Under the pieces are notes generated by a model. It made no database searches. It was given only the letters and a program-made list of their open reading frames with translations, and was not told where the DNA came from. A program made the position numbers and the translations under genes. This document shows positions 12,976 to 24,900 of a stretch of 64,000 bases of DNA, one piece after another. The stretch is from Membranipora membranacea. Its lineage: Eukaryota > Bryozoa > Gymnolaemata > Cheilostomatida > Membraniporidae. How positions within the stretch are numbered: position 1 is the first letter of the stretch; each line of letters begins with the position of its first letter. The stretch is taken from assembly GCA_914767715.1 (NCBI GenBank), contig OU612069.1:9297387-9361386 (forward strand), given 5' to 3'.

Positions 12976-15900
12976 ATATTATATATATTGTAAACATTAA
13001 TAATCCTATTGGCTAAGATTAAAGTGTGACTGTTAATGGCCGATTAGTGCAGGTTTCAGTTTTGGTAGCTTGTTGCACACCTATGCTCAGGAGGTCTTTT
13101 ATGACCTCACCTCTAGGATGCATTCTAGTTTTCTAGGATCCATCACATTCTCAGCATGAGCCTTTAGACCACCTTGCGTCCTTCTTTAGGGGCAGCCCAA
13201 TCTTCTGTTTCTTTCTAAATAGCAAGTATATTTGTATTTTCTCTACCCTGTAGGGACTGAATGTGTTGTGTGTGGGACAGGAGGCACTGATTATTAGGAG
13301 ATTGTTAGCTTACTTCTCAGAGTTACTACCAAACTGTGTGACTCACTCCGATCACTCGAGCCTCATAGCTGACATGAGAGATGATCGGCAGACTACAGCA
13401 CAATACTTTATATCTGGTAATAGACCCAAATTTTTTTAAATTATTGATTTAAAAAGATTTTCCAATTTACGTAATCAGTCTAGGCTAATTTATTTTTGCC
13501 TGCCCTATGCTGCAAAGTCGAACATATGCCTCAACAGTCCGCACATGCGCAGAGTGCACAGTAAGAGGTACCGCCTCTCCGCTCACACCCTCCTACTCAT
13601 TAAAGACTATCCAAAGACTAATGCATGTTATAGTCAGGCAGTTATTTATGATAAAGTTTTGCATAATAAGTAAATAAGTAAAGTGTTTGTTTATTCTATT
13701 GCACTTCCTGGAGACCGTGACATCATAATGCAGAGAATGGGAGTTACTTGCCCTTATTGGAGGCACTTTTTCCACCATCGTTAATTCATGCCAAGTAGAG
13801 CATTGAAATTTTTGACATGCAAATCGGAGAAAACTCATAAATAAATGCCTGAATATAATATGCATAGGTCTTTGGGTAGTCTGTAATGTGTAGGAGGGTG
13901 TGAGGGGGGAGGCGGTACCATGCACTCTGCGCATGTGCGGACTGTTGAGGCATACGTTCGTCTCTGCAGTATAGGGCAGACATAAATAAGTTCATCTAGA
14001 CTGGATATCTACATTGGAAAATCTTTGTAAACCCATAATGTAAAGATTTTTGGGTCTAAATGGAACACTGGCTTTGCTATCTTTGACCTTGAACTTTTCA
14101 TGTTGCCTTTCTTGATGGAAGGCAGCACCACTGTCGCTGTGCTGCAGAGATAGTCTATGTCGCAAGTCTATCCGGCGAGCAGAATGCTTACTGTGTGAAA
14201 TAGGCATAAGGGGAAGCCATGTAATTTATTACACTTATGTTTAGCATTTGTGGTCCAATATCTACCTCAAATGCATTTCTGTCAGCTGAAACATTAGAGG
14301 TAGATATTAACGCTTGACATTGGATCAGGTGTGACTGAATTTCGCTAACAAAGATGGAAGTTTATATAATGAGGTTGAGTGTATGTAGTTAGCCGAAGGT
14401 TTTGCTATTTCAGGTGTATGTGTGACTATGTGAAATTTCCCTCCTGTGAACGATTCTGACTTCCAGAGTATGTGAAATACCAGATTTTTAGACATAGTTG
14501 AGAACACATACAAATGATACCCCCCCCCCCCAAATAGAAATAGCCTAAATTAAGCTAAGGTAATCTATTGATAAAATATTAATGTATGTTGCCTTTATAT
14601 TTGTGAACAAATTCACTGAACCTCAGCACATGACTTTTGGGGAGAGCTAAAAATGATTAGCTATAGGGATAGGGATAGAGTTTATTACAGTCTCTGAAAA
14701 GAGAAATAATATGGTGTTTCGACAGAGCTAAAGGTTGAGCCAATTTAAATTTGCAATCAACTGGGGGAGATAATTGCTAATGTCTGATCTCATGTGGATG
14801 TTCTATGAAACAGATTGTTTTATATTATATTATTCATGTTATTTTATATTCATATTTATATTATATGTATCATTCTATATTTTACAGGTGGATCATGTCT
14901 AAATGCTCACCACTCAGTGTGTGTGGTACCTGATATCAATGCCCTCACCAAACAAGACAATATACATCTAGAGAGAGGTGTGTTTGCGAATCGTTGCGGA
15001 ATATGTTTTAATTATGAATTGTGTAACTTTTATTCGGCGAGGAACAATATTAAACCTTTTAAGCACCTCTACATGTCATACAGGCGCTTTGGTTATTCAA
15101 TGGACTGAAAACAGTATCCTTGTGTCTGCGTGGCATGATATAACAGTTGTGTGTTAACCCTCATCTATTCGAGCAACAATACATTTTCACTTTTGCACTT
15201 CATGATGTTTTCTGGAAATCCTGGGGATAATCTTCTAAACAAGTATAGATTAAATAATGACTTATTTTGTCGCATTTATAGCCTTAGAGTACGGCAAGGT
15301 GCTACAATCGGTTCCAGGGTGCTCAGACTATATAAGTATAGATGTACAGTGTAAGATATGGGCCTGCGCTGATAGTAGAACAAACTCTAAGGCTAAGACT
15401 GGTTCAAGTCGGGGTGTACCCATATCAGCCAATAAATTACCTGTGAACCCATGCTACAATCAGTGAGTATTGTCTTACCTCTCTTACCACCTCTGCTTTA
15501 GTACATACTAGAACTTTGATACGCAAGGAGTCTGCCTAAAACAAGTTGTTCTTGATCCTTGATCTTGTACCTTGTCATTTATTGTGTAAGGAGTATAATT
15601 TTCATAAGAGCAACTTCACTCTAACCGATGAGAGCGACTATTGTTAGCAGTTGGTACTGTTAAATTAAATTGGTACATCCCTTTATATCCTAACTATCAA
15701 TGGAATTAATTGTATGGTTTTTTGGGTAGATAAATCTTACATACAAAATCAGTAATGAGTTTGATCCAATTTGCCTGCATTCAAGTTGCTCCCCTCCACC
15801 AGTCATGCCACAGGCCAAGGCATTTTGGGAGGGATAACGCATAGTACATGACAGGAAGCTGTTACGGTTGGCGGAAGATTTTGCGTAAATGGTTTGAGGT

Positions 15901-18900
15901 TCGCCCCCAAAAACAGCTCTAGTTTCTGCAAAAATTAAAAATGATGGATATGGTTGGAATTCAACCACATCTGAAGTGGGACCCTCCCCCCCCCCCCCCG
16001 CACAATATGGGAGACACCCTTTCATATATATATATATGATCTGTCTAAATAATAGGTTTTTCCCATTACTCATGACCACTTTATTAATGATTTTGTGAGT
16101 CAACGTCCGTCTTGAAATTTTTGAACTATTCAACTTGTACACACTTTAAATGATATTTAAAGTATAAGTAAAGTAAAAATAAAAGTATAAAAAAGCTAAA
16201 AATAAAGTAAAAAATTAAAAAATATATATTGTGTAATTAATTGACTTTTTGTCCATTGTTGTTTCATATCTACATCTTACGCAAGTATATACACCAAATT
16301 TTGCAACATGCACTATTGTCTGTGTTATGTAATAAATCAATCAATTGTTATCTAGATGCAAACACAGGTTGTGAGCAGAGTCTCCAAGTTTGTCCTGTTA
16401 CTGTAAAACATGGCATCAATTGTGTGACAAGGTACCAAACTAATCAATGGTTAACAGGATTGCGTTACTTGGCTTATACTCAAGATGTCAAATATTCATC
16501 CTGAACATCATCAATTTAGTTAGTATGGGAAGTATCGTCTATGGTTGGTCAGATGATATAAAGTTCCAATGATCTCAGACCTGGCAGACCCGGGCTGCAC
16601 TTACTGCGCTCATAGTAAACAATCAAAACAGTTTTGATAGTATCCTGATTATGGATATAAAAATACAGTATAGATTGGTCATAATATTATGCTCCTGCCT
16701 ATCCAATAATAAAATTGCTGCTTTGGCCTCAGGTCTAAGAATTTAGGCTATCTAGATCATAAGGCTTGTCAATACACTACAGTGTTAGCCAATCAAGTTC
16801 TTACAATGCTGTGATTAGCTGAAAAGTTGTTTATTGAAATAAGGTCTTACTTAAGCGAGGCAGCCTGACATTGCGGGTGGCAAAAAGACCATGCGGGCTG
16901 GAACATAATGCAGAGCTGAAGTAATGCAATGTCCGATCTATACTGTATTTCTATATCTTTGAACTTGATACAGCAATACTATTTTCTTTGGGCAGAGGGG
17001 ATTTAGGATGGGTGGATGGAGCAAGGAGTTAAAGTCTTTAACTCCTTGGGGGGAGCAAGTGATTAGGTGGAGGCCTCATACTTATGTTTTTCCTTATTTT
17101 CCAGGCTCTTTGATCTGGTGCTGCTGACTGATGACTTGTCTAGCGATTATCTGGAGGAGATCTCATATCATAGTCTGCTACAGGCACTTTGCTACAACAA
17201 CCCAAACAGGGAAAACTCAAGAGAAAACTTGGATTCTGTCCTCAACGAGGAGGCAGCTTCCGGTTACATCGAGAGAATTTGTCATTCACAGCTAAAGCTG
17301 GTGAATAGAGTATATTTAAATTTATTTAATATACACTTCATTAATGATCAATGTACCAATGTACAACATAAAGATCATGTTTACAATAAGTGAAAAATTA
17401 AAAAAATTATTTGATCAGTCAATGAGTAAAGAGGAAATCGAATGTCAGTTGATCTGAGCTTTGAAAGCCTTCATTAATCATGGATACAAAGTTTCTGCTA
17501 CCTACTTTACCATTACATTTGAGATCTAAAGATCAGTTCGGTTCATTCAAAACATTACTATTCAACCACATATTATCGACTTGACCAACATCATTGATGG
17601 TATTATTCCTTTCTGTTTCTTTTTTTTATTTTAAAATTATTTTTCTCTGGCACTGAGTGCAAAACATTTCGAATGAGATGACTTTGGTTGCCAATAAAAG
17701 TATATATATATATTGAACATAATTTGAATAAAGATAATGGTTTTTTTTGTAGAAAGACTCGGCAATATACTGTTAAACCTCTATCTGAACTCTTCTTTTT
17801 CCTCTCTTCTCTACTTTAATATTTTAGTTATATTATATTACATTTTTTTCTTATTTTTATTTCATTTAGTTTATTGAGCTGGCGCGGAGTCTCACAGTAA
17901 CATTTCCGGAAGATGTGAAGTCATATTTAGCTAGGTTTTACCTGGCTGGTCGACAAGTACGCAGTGAGATCGGGAATGCTATTCCAACTTCCTCTCTCAA
18001 AACTATGTGAGCTTTTCTCTTACTCCAGTTAGAAGAAAACCTTAGTGTATCTAGTTAAAAATTGAACAACTTCTCACTTTAATTTGTTCTTATTTTTAAG
18101 ATGAGGTTTTGTTGTCAAACCAATGAACTCACTCATTGGTCAAACAATTACCTATTTTTTGAAGCGATCCGCCATCTCAGTAAACAGGATTAAATCAGTC
18201 TAATTGAATGAATTAACTGACAGTGCGATAAAATAGGATAGTCTGGCACATAAAGTGCTGTTTGTTGTAAAAGATAAATCCTTCCGACTTTTTTATTGAT
18301 AGTAAAAAATCAAAAGGAAACTCAATTATATCGCCTCGAATATGTTCCATATCCATGTTACCTAAATTAGCCTGCTAACCCTAATTATAACATTAAATTA
18401 TATCATAGTATCTATATTATATATATATATATATCTATGTTATATATATATATATATATAACTCAGTGCTGTGTTGTAATCACATAAGTATATAGAGCAG
18501 ACTGGCAGAGAGAAACCAAACTTTATCATGATTTCTTGATGCAGCTGTGTATACAGTATACTATTGTGATGTTTAATCTTAAACAATTGTTACTTGGCAA
18601 TGAGTTCACCTTCCTCAATTATTTTAGGCTATTAGCATATTAAATTGTTGTTGTTTAATGAATCATGAGTCATGTATGCATCTTTTAACCTAGCAAATAA
18701 TGTCAGGAGTGGTAGTTGTCCTCTCTCCTGTCATGGGGACATAACTGTTGACTTCGATTCATGATAGGATTTTTTTGTCCATGATGCGTACAAGTTTTTA
18801 GCAAGTATATACATACAAGCAACACAACGACATCTGATTATCAGATTTGGATTTTCAAGTTAATGTTGAATGCATAAAAATACCTGTTGATAATTCCATT

Positions 18901-21900
18901 GTTAATTGTGAATAATAATTATATTTATATAAATGTAATAGTTATGGATAAAAAGTATGAATTTTTTTAACATACTTTATGCAGGCATTTATTCTTTTGT
19001 GGATTCGATGATGTTGTTATATTAGCTGTTTATTTTTGTATATTCTCATACTTATGATTAAAATTCTCCACAGGTTATCTTTAGCGGAGGCCCACGCGCG
19101 ACTCTCACTGCGATCTGTAGTGACCCAAGAGGACGCCCTTTCAGCTATACTCCTCTATGAGGAATGCGTGACATCACAGACCCATCACTCTGTGCTGAAC
19201 GTCACACATGAGCCTCACTGGAACCCGTCTACTGTACAATACTATCTAACACAACAGGTAAGGGCGGAGGAGGGTTACACATGAGCCTCACTGGAACCCG
19301 TCTAATGTACAATACTATCTAACACAACAGGTAAGAGGGGGGGGGGGTCTCACATGAACCTCACTGGAACCCGTCTACTGTACAATACTATCTAACACAA
19401 CAGGTAAGAGGGGGGGGGGTCTCACATGAACCTCACTGGGACCCCTCTACTGTACAATACTATCTAACACAACAGGTAAGAGGGGGGGTGTCTCACATAA
19501 ACCTCACTGGAACCCGTCTACTGTACAATACTATCTAACACAACAGGTACGAGGTGGGGGTCTCACATGAACCTCACTGGAACCCGTCCACTGTACAATA
19601 CTATCTATCTCAACAGGTAAGAGGGGGGGGGTCTCACATAAGCCTCACTGGAACCCGTCTACTGTACAATACTATCTAACACAACAGGTAAGAGGGGGGA
19701 GGTCACACATGAGCCTCACTGGAACCCGTCTACTGGACAATACTATCTAACACAACCGGTAAGAGGGGGGAGGTGTCACATGAGCCTCACTGGAACCCGT
19801 CTACTGTACAATACTATCTAACACAACAGGGAAGAGGGGGGGGGGAACACACATGAGCCTCGCTGGAACCCGTCTACTGTACAATACTATCTAACACAAC
19901 AGGGAAGAGGGGGGGGGAACACACATGAGCCTCGCTGGAAACCGTCTACTGTACAATACTATCTAACACAACAGGTAAGAGGGGGGAGGTCTCACATGAG
20001 CCTCACTGGAACCCGTCTACTGTACAATACTATCTAACACAACAGGTAAGGGGGGGGAGGGAACACACATGAGCCTCGCTGGAACCCGTCTACTGTACAA
20101 TACTATCTAACACAACAGGGAAGAGGGGGGGGGGAACACACATGAGCCTCGCTGGAACCCGTCTACTGTACAAAACTATCTAACACAACAGGTAAGAGGG
20201 GGGAGGTCTCACATGAGCCTCACTGGAACCCGTCTACTGTACAATACTATCTAACACAACAGGGAAGAGGGGGGGGGGAACACACATGAGCCTCGCTGGA
20301 ACCCGTCTACTGTACAATACTATGTAACACAACAGGTAAGAGGGGGGGGGGGGTCACACATGAGCCTCGCTGGAACCCGTCTACTGTATAATACTATCTA
20401 ACACAGCAGGTAAGAGGGGGGGGTCACATATGAGCCTCACTGGAACCCGTCTACTGTACAATACTATCTAACACAACAGGGAAGAGGGGGGGGGGGGAAC
20501 ACACATGAGCCTCGCTGGAACCCGTCTACTGTACAATACTATCTAACACAACAGGGAAGAGGGGGGGGGGAACACACATGAGCCTCGCTGGAACCCGTCT
20601 ACTGTACTATACTATCTAACACAACAGGGAAGAGGGGGGGGAACACACATGAGCCTCGCTGGAACCCCTCTTCTGTACAATACTATCTAACACAACAGGT
20701 AAGGGGGGAGGTCTCACATGAGCCTCACTGTAACCCGTCTACTGTACAATACTATCTAACACAACAGGTAAGGGGGGGAGGTCACACATGAGCCTCACTG
20801 GAACCCGTCTACTGTACAATACTATCTAACACAACAGGTAAGAGGGGGGGAGGTCACACATGAGCCTCACTGGAACCCGTCTACTGTACAATACTATCTA
20901 ACACAACAGGTAAGAGGGGGAGGTCACACATGAGCCTCACTGTAACCCGTCTACTGTACAATACTATCTAACACAACAGGTAAGGGGGGAGGTCTCACAT
21001 GAGCCTCACTGTAACCCGTCTACTGTACAATACTATCTAACATAACAGGTAAGGGGGGGAGGTCACACATGAGCCTCACTGGAACCCGTCTACTGTACAA
21101 TACTATCTAACACAACAGGTAAGAGGGGGAGGTCACACATGAGCCTCACTGGAACCCGTCTACTGTACAATACTATCTAACACAACAGGTAAGAGGGGGG
21201 AGGTCACACATGAGCCTCACTGGAACCCCCGTCTATTGTACAATACTATCTAACACAACAGGTAAGGGGGGGAGGTCTCACATGAGCCTCACTGGAACCC
21301 GTCTACTGTACAATACTATCTAACACAGCAGGTAAGAGGGGGGGGGGGGGTCACACATGAGCCTCACTGGAACCCGTCTACTGTACAATACTATCTAACA
21401 CAACAGGTAAGAGGGGGGGAGGTCTCACATGAGCCTCACTGGAACCCGTCTACTGTACAATACTATCTAACACAACAGGTAAGAGGGGGGGAGGTCTCAC
21501 ATGAGCCTCACTGGAACCCGTCTACTGTACAATACTATCTAACACAACAGGTAAGAGGGCGGAGGTCTCACATGAGCCTCACTGTAACCCGTCTACTGTA
21601 CAATACTATCTAACACAACAGGTAAGGGGGGGAGGTCTCACATGAGCCTCACTGGAACCCGTCTACTGTACAATACTATCTAACACAACAGGTAAGAGGG
21701 GGGGAGGTCTCACATGAGCCTCACTGGAACCCGTCTACTGTACAATACTATCTAACACAACAGGTAAGAGGGGGGAGGTCTCACATGAGCCTCACTGTAA
21801 CCCGTCTACTGTACAATACTATCTAACACAACAGGTAAGGGGGGGAGGTCACACATGAGCCTCACTGGGACCCGTCTACTGTACAATACTATCTAAGACA

Positions 21901-24900
21901 ACAGGTAAGAGGGGGGAGGTCGCACATGAGCCTCACTGGAACCCGTCTACTGTACAATACTATCTAAGACAACAGGTAAGAGGGGGGAGGTCTCACATGA
22001 GCCTCTCTGTAACCCGTCTACTGTACAATACTATCTAACACAACAGGTAAGGGGGGGAGGTCTCACATGAGCCTCACTGGAACCCGTCTACTGTACAATA
22101 CTATCTAAGACAACAGGTAAGAGGGGGGAGGTCGCACATGAGCCTCACTGGAACCCGTCTACTGTACAATACTATCTAAGACAACAGGTAATAGGGGGGA
22201 GGTCTCACATGAGCCTCGCTGGAACTCGTCTACTGTACAATACTATCTAACACAACAGGTAAGAGGAGGGAGGTCTCACATGAGCCTCACTGGAACCCGT
22301 CTACTGTACAATACTATCTAACACAACAGGTAAGGGGGGGAGGTCTCACATGAGCCTCACTGGAACCCGTCTACTGTACAATACTATCTAACACAACAGG
22401 TAAGAGGGGGGGGAACACACATGAGCCTCACTGGAACCCGTCTACTGTACAATACTATCTAAGACAACAGGTAAGAGGGGGGAGGTCGCACATGAGCCTC
22501 ACTGGAACCCGTCTACTGTACAATACTATCTAAGACAACAGGTAATAGGGGGGAGGTCTCACATGAGCCTCGCTGGAACTCGTCTACTGTACAATACTAT
22601 CTAACACAACAGGTAAGAGGAGGGAGGTCTCACATGAGCCTCACTGGAACCCGTCTACTGTACAATACTATCTAACACAACAGGTAAGGGGGGGAGGTCT
22701 CACATGAGCCTCACTGGAACCCGTCTACTGTACAATACTATCTAAGACAACAGGTAAGAGGGGGGAGGTCGCACATGAGCCTCACTGTAACCCGTCTACT
22801 GTACAATACTATCTAACACAACAGGTAAGAGGGGGGAGGTCTCACATGAGCCTCACTGGAACCCGTCAACTGTACAATACTATCTAACACATCAGGTAAG
22901 AGGGGGGGGAGGTCTCACATTAGCCTCATTGGAACCCGTCTACTGTACAATACTATCTAACACAACAGGTAATGGGGGGGGAGGTCTCACATGAGCCTCA
23001 CTGGAACCCGTCTACTGTACAATACTATCTAACACAACAGGTAAGAGGGGGGAGGTCTCACATGAGCCTCACTGGAACCCGTCTACTGTACAATACTATC
23101 TAACACAACAGGTAAGGGGGGAGGTCTCACATGAGCCTCACTGTAACCTGTCTACTGTACAATACTATCTAACACAACAGGTAAGAGGGGGGAGGTCACA
23201 CATGAGCCTCACTGTAACCCGTCTACTGTACAATACTATCTAACACAACAGGTAAGAGGGGGAGGTCACACATGAGCCTTACTGGAACCCGTCTACTGTA
23301 CAATACTATCTAACACAACGGGTAAGAGGGGGGAGGTCACACATGAGCCTCACTGGAACCCGTCTACTGTACAATACTATCTAACACAACAGGTAAGGGG
23401 GGAAGGTCACACATGAGCCTTACTGGAACCCGTCTACTGTACAATACTATCTAACACAACAGGGAAGAGGGGGGGGGGAACACACATGAGCCTCACTGGA
23501 ACCCGTCTACTGTACAATACTATCTAACACAACAGGTAAGAGGGGGAGGTCACACATGAGCCTTACTGGAACCCGTCTACTGTACAATACTATCTAACAC
23601 AACAGGGAAGAGGGGGGGGGAACACACATGAGCCTCACTGGAACCCGTCTACTGTACAATACTATCTAACACAACAGGGAAGAGGGGGGGGGGGGAACAC
23701 ACATGAGCCTCACTGGAACCCGTCTACTGTACAATACTATCTAACACACCAGGTAAGAGGGGGAGGTCACACATGAACCTTACTGGAACCCGTCTACTGT
23801 ACAATACTATCTAACACAACGGGTAAGAGGGGGGAGGTCACACATGAGCCTTACTGGAACCCGTCTACTGTACAATACTATCTAACACAACGGGTAAGAG
23901 GGGGGAGGTCACACATGAGCCTCACTGGAACCCGTCTACTGTACAATACTATCTAACACACCAGGTAAGAGGGGGAGGTCACACATGAGCCTTACTGGAA
24001 CCCGTCTACTGTACAATACTATCTAACACAACGGGTAAGAGGGGGGAGGTCACACATGAGCCTCACTGGAACCCGTCTACTGTACAATACTATCTAACAC
24101 AACAGGTAAGAGGAGGGAGGTCACACATGAGCCTCACTGGAACCCGTCTACTGTACAATACTATCTAACACAACAGGTAAGAGGGGGGGAGGTCTCACAT
24201 GAGCCTCACTGGAACCCGTCTACTGTACAATACTATCTAACACAACAGGGAAGAGGGGGGGGGGAACACACATGAGCCTCACTGTAACCCGTCTACTGTA
24301 CAATACTATCTAACACAACAGGTAAGGGGAGGGAGGTCTCACATGAGCCTCACTGGAACCCGTCTACTGTACAATACTATCTAAGACAACAGGTAAGAGG
24401 GGGGGAGGTCTCACATGAGCCTCACTGTAACCCGTCTACTGTACAATACTATCTAACACAACAGGTAAGGGGAGGGAGGTCTCACATGAGCCTCACTGGA
24501 ACCCGTCTACTGTACAATACTATCTAAGACAACAGGTAAGAGGGGGGGAGGTCTCACATGAGCCTCACTGTAACCCGTCTACTGTACAATACTATCTAAC
24601 ACAACAGGTAAGGGGAGGGAGGTCTCACATGAGCCTCACTGTAACCCGTCTACTGTACAATACTATCTAACACAACAGGTAAGGGGAGGGAGGTCTCACA
24701 TGAGCCTCACTGGAACCCGTCTACTGTACAATACTATCTAACACAACAGGTGAGGGGGGAGGTCTCACATGAGCCTCACTGGAACCCGTCTACTGTACAA
24801 TACTATCTAACACAACAGGTGAGGGGGGAGGTCTCACATGAGCCTCACTGGAACCCATCTACTGTACAATACTATCTAACACAACAGGTAAGGGGAGGGA

